Source: Ooceraea biroi
Taxonomy: Eukaryota; Arthropoda; Insecta; Hymenoptera; Formicidae
DNA: 64,000 bases
NCBI RefSeq assembly: GCF_003672135.1
Contig: NC_039510.1
Span: 11,842,001 to 11,906,000, forward strand
Direction of reading: 5' to 3'
The translations under genes were made by a program, and so were the position numbers. Shown here piece by piece: positions 1-11,038 of the stretch. Each line of letters starts with the position of its first letter. Within the stretch, counting starts at the first letter, position 1. The notes below the pieces were generated by a model, which saw nothing but the letters and a program-made list of their open reading frames with translations, made no database searches and was not told where the DNA came from.

Positions 1-479
1 AAGTATGCGGAATCAATACTTCGCTTGAACTCCGCGAGTTGGTAAACATTGTACGTGCGAGGTGGTGTATGCGACAGAGTTTGCACCCCGGTTCTGCGGC
101 TTAAGGGGGACAGGACAGTTTCCGAGACGTGTCACGAATGCAAAAACGAGATATGCATCCGCGCGCGTAGCAAAAATTTCAGTACGATCATCCGAAAGCA
201 TGGCGCGCTTTCCGAGTGCTCGGTAAACTTTTCGGGATCGCTCGCGTATACGTTTCTTCCTTACAACAACAAAACAAGCCAACAAATAATGTACAACAAG
301 TGCGAGAGAGAGAGAATAACAAAACGCACGTTTCCCTGAGATTCCACGATAACTGCTGAACCACAGTCGCACTGAATGTTCCTCGGTTGATTCACCGATG
401 CTGCACCGATCACGACCGCGCATTTGCGCCCTCATGCAATTCCTCCGATACGGCAAAGTCAAAAGTTTGTGATGCTCGA

Positions 480-584
480 ATGGCTGGTGGCTTCAAAGAA
501 GAGACCCTCAATGTGCCTTCCTTCGTCCGTGTCGTGGAGAATCTCATCGACCGACTTAGTCCAACGTCCACGAGGTACCGATGA
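480..584 (+). other. unrecognised short open frame, possible exon
   Basis: An ATG at 480 opens a 34-codon frame that begins MAGGFKEETLNV and ends with TGA at 582-584. The frame stays open upstream to about 387, where only a TTG is available. Codons in this piece have C, G or T at third positions and a mixed, soluble-protein-like composition (FKEETLNVPSF, VVENLIDRL), unlike the Arg/Ser/Cys-rich junk frames around it. A GT that could act as a splice donor lies at the AGGTAC near 572. I do not recognise the peptide. It may be an exon fragment of an unknown gene, a decayed transposon gene or chance. Confidence 0.15.
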
Positions 585-681
585 GGTGACCGCGTACGCG
601 TAATCTATAGCAGCCAGGTGTATCGATTATCCTGTGACCTGATTCGGACTGGATATCGAGTTCCCGGTCTGACATATAAAA

Positions 682-870
682 TTGCCGCGTCCGTTGCACG
701 CACGCATACGCGTGCGCCATCAGACATGGACTGTTCCACGTGCGAAGGGTGGATCCTGGGAAATTGCGCTACCCCTGATGCAAGGTGTACGCGTCCGAAG
801 GATCTTGGAGGAGGAATTACATATTCAGAGTCTTGACGACATTAGGAACGAGCACCTCCGCGAATTCTGA
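682..870 (+). other. unrecognised short open frame, possible exon
   Basis: This frame of about 62 codons ends at TGA 868-870. Its last third reads like a soluble charged helix (RVRRILEEELHIQSLDD, then NEHLREF). The only start at the 5' end is TTG, so as a eukaryotic frame it would have to be an exon or begin at an internal ATG (LMQGV). A second plus frame overlaps it (618-836). It lies about 100 bases downstream of the similar candidate at 480-584, on the same strand but separated by stops. The two could be neighbouring exons or decayed pieces of one gene, but I recognise no family. Confidence 0.12.
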
Positions 871-900
871 GCTTTCCCTTCCCCCTTCTTGTTCCTATAA

Positions 901-2795
901 TAAGATCTGATATATAATTCGATTTGAAATATATTATAGATGCATTGTTTGTATACTCTTTTGATCTCTTAAAATAGAAAAAGTTTTTGTTCTTTTACTT
1001 CCTAGTTTCTAATTTTGAAGTTAGGTGAGCGAGATAGCTGATGGGAGAAATTGACACTAAGCATTTTCGCGTGAGACTTTGCTGATCTCATTCTTTCAAT
1101 ATTTCAAAAACATTCTAAAGTTTTTTCCACACAAGAGTTTTCTTACTTAGACTTGTTTGGACGTGTTATATATTTTACAACAAAATTGTAGTTGCTGTCA
1201 CTTTTCATCTTCTTGCCCAACTGGCATTAAAGACTTTTTTTGTACTTTAAAATCGTTTATCGTTTTATTATTTCTGTAGTCTAGAAGCAGTTTTTTCCTT
1301 TTAATTCCATTCATACGTATGAACGATTCCGGAGATCGCAATTCATTAAAAATATCTCGACGTTTTTAATTGCACAACTCTCGCGAGTAATAAATTCGTT
1401 CCGCATTAATGCGCACAACGGAAAAGCGTAAATTCTTGCTGCGAAGGCTGAACGTGACGTCTATATTTTGCCAGGATCTGCGTATCTCCCTTATCAGACG
1501 CTCGAGCCAACGTATATGCGAGTACACTGTTTCGAGAAAATTAAACACGCTAAGCAAATTAACGCACTAAATTCAAGACTTCAGAATAACAGCCCGTATT
1601 GTTCGTATTTCTAATTTATATCTGAAATCTGAAAACTATTAAATGATTACTTTAATTAGGTACTACGATAACGTAGATCCTACAAGTCGTAAAAATGCTA
1701 ATATTCATACAAGTAATTCTCGTAACATTTTTAAAAAGAGATGTTTTAATTCTTTCCCGATATCATATTCCTCATGAAATTACGTGTGCTCCATGAAAAA
1801 TAGAAAAATCAAATTATTATCACGTGAGATACCCTCAGACGCAGATATCCCGGGAAGGCTAATGACCTTCCGCGAAACGTCTCCAAGTTAATAGCCTTCG
1901 ATCGACTGCGTTTTATGGCCGAGACAATACCCGCCATCCAGACGACCCATCCGGACCCTAGACCCTACGTCAAGGCTTACCCAGACGGGTCGTCGCGTGT
2001 GCGCGTGCACCCCCGCAATACCTCCCTTCGTAAGGCTTCCTCCAGGACCGCCTCCGCATGGTGACAATAATACGGTCGCAGTCAAGAGAAAAAAAAACAA
2101 AAATGGAAGGAAAACAGAAGTTCCATCGTATCGCGCATCATTGCGTATTTATGATGGCGCGGCTGTCCACAATAATGGCTCGCCGCTCATCCCGTATTCC
2201 ACGCCACAACCCTGCTGATGGTCACGCAATGACCCACCTCGTCGTCGCGAACCTAATCCCTTCACTCTCCTCCCTCTCCTCGTTCTGCCGTTCTGGTTAC
2301 AATCGTGCGATATAATTTCGCAACTGCGAAATCCATCGAATGAACGACCGACGAACGTTCCGCAAGAATTCTGCACGCACGCAGCTGATGCAAGCTGATG
2401 AATCGTAATATGATGTTGGTAGATTTTTTAATAAAGAGGGAAAAAGAGAGAAAGAACAGAGATAACGCGCGACATCGAGACTGGACTTTTCCTTGAGCTT
2501 TTCGTGTCCGCACGCGTAATATCTGAAAATATTTGTACGGCAAACGTTATCCTTTCATTTCACCCGACACAGCGACGTCACTCTTCACTTTGCCTGCTAA
2601 TGTAAATGTCGCGTACCACACGTGGCTTTTCCTCTCGAACGAGATTAAGATCCAAATTTGATTTTCTTCGGAGAAACATTATTATATCTACTACAAATAA
2701 ATATTAAATGTTCGCGTCATATCGCTTTGTGCGAGCAAGTTTGATGCATTGAAGATTGCAACAGCATTCTTAAGTCAGACTCGAATGCAGAAACC
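901..2795. other. unique non-coding sequence
   Basis: AT-rich with T-runs from about 900 to 1850, then more CpG-rich from about 1890 to 2320, where short overlapping frames occur on both strands. No domain, RNA gene or element was recognised. Confidence 0.6.
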
Positions 2796-2833
2796 AGAGA
2801 GAGGGAGGGAAAGAGAGAGAGAGAGAGAGAGAA
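2796..2833. repeat. GA microsatellite
   Basis: Purine-rich tract that becomes a pure (AG)n run of about 21 bases at 2812-2832. It is an ordinary insect-type dinucleotide microsatellite. Confidence 0.85.
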
Positions 2834-3146
2834 ACGAACAACGATAATATCATTAGCCGATGCATGCGAGCGGGATAATTTGCGCGCGCAAGAAGAAGCA
2901 TCTCGTTAGAGCTCGGGGGCTAATGTACGCGGATTCTCGAGGGCGTGGAGTGAATTAAAAGTCGCTGACGACTGAACTTTGCCGTCGAGCTGGTGTGCGC
3001 GTTGCACACTGCAAGTATGCAGGTACGCACGTCCGCTCGGACGCTGATCGATGCGTGTTGCGTATGCAGAAACACAGCGTTCTGCATGCACGCGACTGCT
3101 CCCGTCGCTATTAAATTAGCGCATGCGTGAAAGCGAACGAACTCGT

Positions 3147-3198
3147 CACGTGATTGTCCACTATAAAAGGAGGACACCATGTCGCCGCCCTCCACTCG
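3147..3198 (+). promoter_or_regulatory. candidate TATA core promoter with E-box
   Basis: A TATAAAAG box at 3162-3169 lies 10 bases downstream of a palindromic CACGTG E-box at 3147-3152. An initiator-like CCACTC has its A at 3194, about 32 bases after the first T of the box, and matches six of seven positions of the arthropod initiator pattern. The box is embedded in CpG-rich sequence, which makes it stand out. An ATG at 3179 opens only 17 codons and would lie upstream of the predicted start. No gene was recognised downstream, so use as a promoter is inferred. Confidence 0.3.
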
Positions 3199-3199
3199 C

Positions 3200-5590
3200 G
3201 CGGCAAACGCTAACGCGGTGATCTCGAGATGATTAATTATTGCGGCGAGTGCACCGACACGCGCGAGCGACTTGAATGCAAGTTCCGCGAAATCAATTCG
3301 TCTGGCGCGCACCGCATGCCTCGGAAATTGTTAATGGCAAATTGCTATACAGTTATGCGCGTCTAATGGAAATAAAGTTTTAATTGAAATAGAAGATATC
3401 CATGAGACTATCATGGCTAATTCTAATTGAATGCAATCAAATAGAGGATGTTGGGAATATCAAATGTAATGCATGAAGAGACACTTTGATGTATAACAGT
3501 TCGATACTTTCACACGTTTAACTGGAAATAGAAAATATTGAAAATGTTGTGAAATTACTTGCGAACGCGGTGTCAAGGATTGACTCGTACTTTTTGAGTG
3601 GCATTACGTGAGCCGCTACACACGGAAATTTAAGCTCCATATAAACGTCGTTTATCGGCAGTGGTTTAAACTCGAGCAATATCGTGGACTGAAGGAAACT
3701 GCTTTCGGACACGCAGTATTAAAGTTTGATTAGCGTGGCAATCTACCCCGTTACGCTCTTCCGTGTGTCACTCGTAAATCTGTCGGTTTACACAATCTCT
3801 TGGTTTCGCTGGTACATCGAGTCCTCCACTCGCGAAAACTCTTTTCAGCCACCCGTTACCGTTCTTTGCCCCAGTTACCGTAGGGAGATACCGCGATCGA
3901 CTTCTGGGGAGGCCCTCGCTCGCCATCACCGGGAGTTCTCCATCGGGACGGAAAACGACTGTCAATAGAATCTGCTGGCAATCGTGAATTAATTCTCGAG
4001 ACCGTTTCCTCGTCGTCGTTCGTCCCTTCGGATCGTATCTCCTCATTCTTCGCTAAACTCAAAAATTAACCCCCTCGACGTCGACCTCTCCTCCTCTCCC
4101 ATTCGTCTCTTTCGACGTTCTGCCCGAGCGATCTCGTTGCGGACATATAATGGCGTAATGCAACAAAGTTTAATCAAGTAATGATAACAATCGACCGCGA
4201 TCGAATGGAATCGTTTCTCGGAACCTTTCTTCGGTTTCGTGAAATAGGAACAGTGAATGGCGGGATCAATTTAAAGATCTGGCGAACGATAGCGGGAAGA
4301 AAGTGGCACCGAACGAAGTAAGAATGCAAAGCTGCATAAGGTGGCTTAAAGGACTATTTCAGAATGGCTGAGATGAAGACTCGATTTACATTCAAGTCCG
4401 CGCTTTTGTATGATGTTCCGAAATATTCAACGTTGATTTTAATGACACATGCCTCGAGCTCCAAGATAGTTTCTTTATTCCACAGTCCACACTGATAGGT
4501 GTCGGGATATCGGGATTAATTATAATTATAACGAATCGCGAGCGGTTGCGCAACAAAACGCGTTGCCTGCTGTTTTCTTTCAATAAATATAGAGATAAAC
4601 GTACAATTCCCGATATCACATCGGCGATGGTAATTAATACTTCGTAATCGAGAAGTTTCTTGCTAAATCGTTAACAAGCTCGATTCAGATATTCAATGTA
4701 TACACAGAGTGTATATTTTCATGTTGATCTGGCGATTCAATTTCCATTAACAACATGCCAACTGATACACAGAGGAACGAACGCGAAAGCGAATCAGGAC
4801 CGCTGCTTCTCAGCCATTTTTTTTGTTCCTTTAACAACTCTGCCTATATCGGTCCGGTGCGGGGGTGATACCGGGCTCGCATCGCTTTACGAGTTCATTT
4901 CGCTCTGAACGATCCGTTATAAAAATCCAATAACAGGTCACCCAGATACCGCTCGTGCGATGCGCGCGCGCAGACCATCCGAGCCACCACCGTGTCGATC
5001 CCGTTGGTTTTCTCGTAACAAAAACCACTTCCGGAGCTTTAAAGACCCGCGAGGGGGTCTCCGTGCACCTGCCTCCGTGCAATACAGAAGGGAATATTTC
5101 CTGCTTATCCATGATTCGTGTGTGTATGCTGGCGATGTAAATCGTCGCACAGGGCGACGCTTGTTGCTTTGACCTACCACTCGCGTATGGAAGATTTTTA
5201 TTTCGATATTACATCCTTGCACAGAAATGAACGGCACCATGCAAAAGAGTCGCGCAAAGACGGCGGAAGAAATAAATTCCATTCCTCGTATTTTTCCAGA
5301 TTTGGGAAATATTTCGTAGAATGAGCCCGCAGCTTTTTCAAGATTTTATAGAATATAAAAATCTGTCATATGGTGCAAAACAGATATGATATTTATATAT
5401 TTGTTATTATTATTATTGTATCTCGTATATATTCCTATTTGATTATAACACAAAAATATAGAGTTAAATAAATATTTCGAGAAATTTGCTTCATTGCATT
5501 TCTTCTTTCCAGTTTTTTCTAGTCTCAAGTGATAACTCTCGAGATAATGTTATTTCTCTGTCATTTCGTTTAGCGTTTCGCATATGGTTT
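3200..5590. other. unique non-coding sequence
   Basis: Mixed composition. It contains a short (TTA)n run at 5404-5417 inside an AT-rich stretch (about 5330-5480). Overlapping short frames near 3770-4060 and 4940-5280 lie on both strands and have no recognisable products. Confidence 0.6.
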
Positions 5591-5921
5591 CGTCTAACGT
5601 GACACCGATGGATCACTAGAGTTCCGTGTTCGGGTAACCTATCGACAGTGTAGTAACCCCTTTAACCAAAGTAAATAGCAGCGAAATTGTGTCACCACCG
5701 TTTGCAGCCTCCTTTCGGGTGCTTGAAACACGCGCAATCGGACGGGAAGCTGTGTCAACTGTGAAACCCCATCCGACGATCCATCCAATCAGGGTGCATA
5801 AAAATCATTAGAACGGCGAATCCCCGAAAGTGAGTTTCGTGCCTTCGGCGCTAATCCGGAGGATTAAATTAATCAATCGCCGTTTGTCAAGCTGGATTGG
5901 TAACGTCAATATCATGCCACG
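5591..5921. other. unique non-coding sequence
   Basis: Nothing recognised beyond moderate CpG content. Confidence 0.5.
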
Positions 5922-5937
5922 CACACACACACACACA
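5922..5937. repeat. (CA)8 microsatellite
   Basis: Sixteen bases of pure CA repeat, followed by a degenerate CATAC end. Confidence 0.85.
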
Positions 5938-8482
5938 TACTCTTCCTCTCTCATTGGTCCTACCATGAAATTCTCTTGAGTATTATCACAATCCGCTGAG
6001 AGAATGAAAGAGACAGGGAGAGAGTTAGCCAGAATTTCCTTGTAATTAACGTTGTTTACGTATGGCGATGCAAGCGCGTCGCTCTTCGTTAATCAAATTC
6101 AACTTCGTCACTGGAAATCCAGTCGCGCGCGACACTGTCACCGATCCCGTGTTAGCCCCTCATAGTTAACCATCAGCCTGTTATACTAGTTAGAACAATC
6201 TCCGCGTCTCTGTGGATTTCCCGAGCCTGCCGATACCTCCTCGTCGAGCCTGCCTTGGCAATGAGATCCGTTCTAAGGTTCGACGACTCGGCCACGGTTA
6301 GTTAACTCAATCGCGAGCGTTTATACCGATTTAACGATCTGAGCCGAAAGGTTTATGTAAATGTTTTCGCCCCGAGTAAGGAACGACGTTACTGCACAAT
6401 GTATAAGTTAAGATTGAAAGTAATAATGAAAGTAATGACATGAATTAAAAGTTATAAAATTTAGTAGCCATGTGTCTTCATTTTTACGTTAACGATACTT
6501 TGCAAACGCTGGTTTCTAAAACCATTATATACTTGTTATCAAATTTATTTAAGATCATGAGAAACTTGTTGTGGTTGCGTAATAATATCGATTTTCATCG
6601 CTACTATCGAGCTATTACGCTAGATAGAACGATCTCTTTGAACTTGCCCAGTTCCCCGATCTCATTATTGGCCTCATTGTAAAGTCTGGATTAGAACTTC
6701 GTCAAATTGGCTATCGTAGACAAATAGGTGTTTGACGTTCTAACAGGCGACAACGACTTCGAATTACATGACGTCGCCAGATGATTAATTCAATAAGTTG
6801 GCGAGCAAAACGAGCAAACTGATCGAGAACTGTCGAGGGTTTTATAAGACGCTTATAAGAAACATATTAGATATTGTCAGTTAAAAATGGCATTAAATTA
6901 TTTTAATTTTTGATATAGTCAGATAATTTGAGCTTTAAAAGGAAAGTCGTTGCGAATTTCTAATACTCTTATCACCGATGCTATCGTATCCCATCGCTTC
7001 ACCTCTCTGCTCCATTATCAGCATCAATCCACTTTGTTAACTACTCGAATCTCTCAGTAAGCTTCCCTTGTGATCTCATCGCCATCGAGCGTATTCTGGA
7101 ACCGGTTCAATTCGGCTAACACTTGGGAATATAATGGACTGTTCCTCTATTTATGATGTGGCAGTCCGGCTCATAGAAGACCACTGGATTATTCAGGTGT
7201 GACAAACCGCACGATCTCCCAACATGATACTCTAAGCTACCTTCGTTCGAAATAACGTTCATTACGGATATAACATTACGTTTAATGAAAATTAAACGTG
7301 TAAATACACTTGGAAGCAAACAACACGCTTCCCAATCAATCCGTTTCTCTGTCTCTGATCAAATCAAGTTCGTGGTCAGAATTTTACCTGAATATTTCAA
7401 TGCAATAAAAAGGACAGTCGCTTCAAGATTTGATATTGCGAATATCTTTTCATTACAGCATGTGTGTTTCGAAACATTGTGCATTTCATCGAAGCTATAA
7501 TTTTTCTGCTATGTTTCCATATTTTTCTGCTATGTTACTTCTCCGGTTTACGTTTGACTGTATCTTCCTTAAGATCATGCGTTACTTCTGTCTCGAGTGT
7601 CTCGTTCAAACGTGACAACCCTGAGGCGGCGAACTGCAACCACATCGTTTTAACTCGATGTCGCTCGCCGCTCTGGGATAGTCTGATGGTAGCAATGTGC
7701 AAGCGACTATACACGTTTCCTGACAGCCAAGAAATTTACTTGGCTACAAACGCATTATAGCCACTTGAAATTTCTCTTCCCACGACCGCGCCAACATTTG
7801 CGTATTTTACTGGCTTTACCCGAGAATTCGAGATACCTCTGGTATCGCGAAAGAGATCTGCTCCTGCAAAGAACCTACCTTTGTCAGATCGCCAACGTTT
7901 TCTGACCGCATCCGCCTGCCCGGCTTTATTCGGCTTTTCTTTACACAGCAAATTCAGCGTTTTCCACTCTCCCGTTCAGTTACGCGATGCACTTTGATTG
8001 CATCAGTATTTGTCAAAGTGAGTTGATTGTTATAAAGCGGAAATTATGGCGGAACAACATGGTTGTTTCGGTCCACGCGGATAGAAAAAGCACGACGCGG
8101 TAGCACGCGGAAATTGCAATCGTGCGCGAGTTTTTCCAGTGTTTGCGCAGAAGATGTTTAAATTCGAGAAACGTGGATTGAAGGATGATGCCCATCCAAT
8201 TTTCTAACGGACGAAGTTTGTTCTGCGCTCTCTCTCCTTCGGCCACAGAATCCATGAATGAAAATTCTGGAGCGCCATGTATATTTCATCGTTTAATTCC
8301 GTCTTGATGTTTCCGGTATGCGGAAAATATGCGGGCTTAATTTCCGCGGCTCTCACGAATGCGAAGGCGGAGCGCACCACGTTGAGTCGTGACTCGAAAT
8401 GATTTTTGTTTCAGTAACAGAGTAGTTCACGGTACGCTATAATCGTCGCGAACTTTACGATTTATGCGAGAAACGGGAGAGG
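5938..8482. other. unique non-coding sequence
   Basis: Mostly unique sequence with AT-rich patches near 6390-6560 and 6850-6930. Short frames near 7430-7760 overlap in several registers and encode low-complexity, Cys/Phe/Leu-rich peptides; I treat them as chance. Confidence 0.6.
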
Positions 8483-8520
8483 CGTCTCTCCTCGTCTCTC
8501 CTCGTCTCTCTCCGACGAGG
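8483..8520. repeat. 10-bp tandem repeat (three copies) with terminal hairpin
   Basis: The unit CGTCTCTCCT occurs at 8483-8492 and 8493-8502, with a third copy at 8503-8512 that differs at its end. The last copy can pair with GACGAGG at 8514-8520 through CCTCGTC at 8500-8506, leaving a seven-base loop. Confidence 0.75.
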
Positions 8521-11010
8521 GAGATTTTTCGAGCTGTTTGTGTGAAGGAAGCGCGGCTTCCTTCGGACGCGCAGTAACGACGTTCGACGAAAATTCATTA
8601 TTTCGCCGGAGCGAACGCGGAATTTCGTAGGAGGAAGGCCCGCCGCATTCCACGGGAAATTCTCCGCGAAAGCAATTTGCATAAAACAATCAATAAGATA
8701 AGATTGATAAGTCTCGAGCGGTGACTAGACGCGCGCACGCGTTGCACTCGCAAATTTTGGCTCTTGCGGCGCGTCGCGTCGATTTATCACACAGCCGCTC
8801 GCAATTTTTTACGTTATTCTGCTCGTCTAAACGCGAATACCTCTTTGACGCGTTTTACGGTCACACGGGCAAATACCGTGTGGAAGGTATCGTAAAAATA
8901 TAATAAAACGCGCATTTCCGCAACGCGACGTTATATCGCAAATTTATCTCCGATACGAGCGCAGACACAGTTGTACGTGCTCCAGATTCTTTCGTTTTCC
9001 GTACGATAAGAAGAAATTTAGTTCGCGCGATACGTCGATCGTCGTGGCCGATAATGGAACGACGGTAAATAAGTAATGCCTTACAACGAGCTCGTACGGC
9101 CGGCAGATACGAGAATGGAATCCGGGCTATCGTAAAATGCAGGACTGCGCATCCAGTTCTGTTTCTGCGATCGCACGCGTGCCATATCTCGCTTGACCTC
9201 GAATTCGAAAGCGAGTTTTATTCATTTATGCGACAGGTCAGCTAGAAATAATAAATGGGATATTCGATCGCGAGAGAACCTCCCCTTCGCGTCGTACCCT
9301 TCACGAGAAAAGAGAGCGAGAAAAGGAACGACACGCTGAGAATCGAGAGATCTAAATATGGCACGAAAATACTACATTACTACGCGATAGTAATCATCGT
9401 GGAATTCGTCTCGTATCTCTATTTTTGCGGGACAATTATATCGGCCGCAATGCGATATTCCGAGCGAAAGCAGGTCGCGCGTTGGCTCAAATATCGACTC
9501 GTACTACTGCGAGTGAACAAGAAAGCTCGGCGTGTCACGCGCAGGTTTGATTGAGCAATCGTTAAAGCTAACGAGGATAATTATGTTGCACCCCCGCTGG
9601 TCGGTTGTACAAAATAATCTCGTATCTGCGAGATACATCAATCGAGTATCTGGAATAACCGTTTAATCCGCGAAGAAAATTGCGCCGCACCCTTGACGCA
9701 CCAGCTCTCGCACCCTCTTGACCCTCTCCTCGAATTTACTCGGTCGCGTATAATTCAGCGTTTTAATATCGCGCGCCGCGCGAAAGGATACTCCGCGTAA
9801 TAAATCCGTCCACTCGACGTCTCGACCTTCTCATTTTACATACTCTTACTGTAACTCGACTTAGCTCCGGGTCAGTGGTTTACGGTATTCTCGGGAATAA
9901 TAAATTTCAATCCACGCCCGGGCGTTGCGAAGACGCGCGAGCGCGTGCGGATCCACGGTTCTCCACTCGCGTACGAAGAAGCGGAAAAGTGGATAGTAGT
10001 TCCACCCTCGGTGGATTAATAACTTCTTTCTCACTCTATCTCATTACAAACGATTATACAAGAAAGGAACGTTCGGGATCCCTCGGTGGGCATTACCGCC
10101 GTCTGATAAATTACAAGTTACTAACTACCTCGTAACTACCTTGTAATTGGGCCTCGCGGTGATTCCACTTAATCATCCCGAAGTACTCGCGGAGTATCCG
10201 TCGATGATCTCATCGTATTCCGGCTAATTCAAGTGGCTCCGTCAAGGGCGAAATAGTGCACGATACGAATGATACCAGTACGCGATGTTGCCATGAATAT
10301 GTCAATGCGCGATCGATTCCACGTATCGACATAACGAATTTTATGGCAGCACTTTTGTACGTCACGATGAGTTTATCGGATTATGGGATATTGAAAATCC
10401 CCAGATGGTTCGCTGAATCCGGTATTAATCGATGGAGTGTTATGAATATCGCATAAAGCACTTCAAATCTTCGATTTGAATGGAGCATGTGTCACACAAG
10501 ATATATCTCATGTATGATTAGTTCGTCGCGATTGTAGCGTATCTTCGAATTTTCGCATTGTGATAGTTGCGAGATATGTAGATTTATGAATAATATAAGT
10601 CAATTATTACAACATAAATTTACAGTAAAAATAGAAATTAATATTTGCATAAAACGTAGATATCAAGACAATTGTTCAGCAATATAAAATAAGGAAAGCA
10701 TCTAAATTATTTATTTAATTATTTAAATTACTATCAATTTTTCCTGATGCTTTAAAATTCCTGTCTGTGCATTATCTCACAAAATAATTTCGTATAATTA
10801 TATAAAGAACTTAAGAATTTCGGATGACAAACAGTGCATAAATTTAATTAGAGTTAAAGCAGTAACTGATAGCCTCAGCGATTGTTCTTTTGATTCCATT
10901 CAAGTTTCCACCTAAAGACTATTATATGTAACCAACATATGAACATTGATGTCAGGTGTGCATCATGTAAGATGGATACTTATGCGAATGCGCACTTAGC
11001 TGGCTTATCT
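8521..11010. other. unique non-coding sequence with small hairpins
   Basis: CpG-rich to about 10250, then AT-rich from about 10550 to 10860. A perfect 8-bp stem with a three-base loop lies at 10462-10480. An imperfect hairpin lies at 10110-10147 (8-bp outer stem ATTACAAG/CTTGTAAT with an inner GTTAC/GTAAC). The arms AAAGCATC at 10695-10702 and GATGCTTT at 10746-10753 flank an AT-rich loop. Hairpins of this size are expected by chance a few times in such a window. Confidence 0.55.
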
Positions 11011-11038
11011 ATATGTGCGTATATATGTGTATGTATAT
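11011..11038. repeat. alternating purine-pyrimidine TA/TG tract
   Basis: Twenty-eight bases of strict purine-pyrimidine alternation made of AT, GT and GC steps. It is degenerate simple sequence of a type that can adopt Z-DNA; a function is not implied. Confidence 0.6.

Larger units (their letters stand above)
1..900. other. CpG-rich block, no recognised gene
   Basis: CpG-rich sequence with overlapping open frames on both strands, including one of 149 codons on the minus strand (13-462). Frames open on both strands point to low stop density rather than a gene. The two plus-strand frames with the most coding-like codons are listed separately. I see no splice-site pair or domain that would settle it. 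Confidence 0.5.

Noticed and set aside
13..462. 149-codon minus-strand open frame
   Set aside because: It overlaps an open plus frame (49-339), its composition is that of CpG-rich DNA read arbitrarily, and no domain is recognisable.
3151..3160. TGATTGTCCA, the 5' end of miR-219
   Set aside because: The match stops after ten bases and there is no hairpin; it falls inside the promoter candidate.
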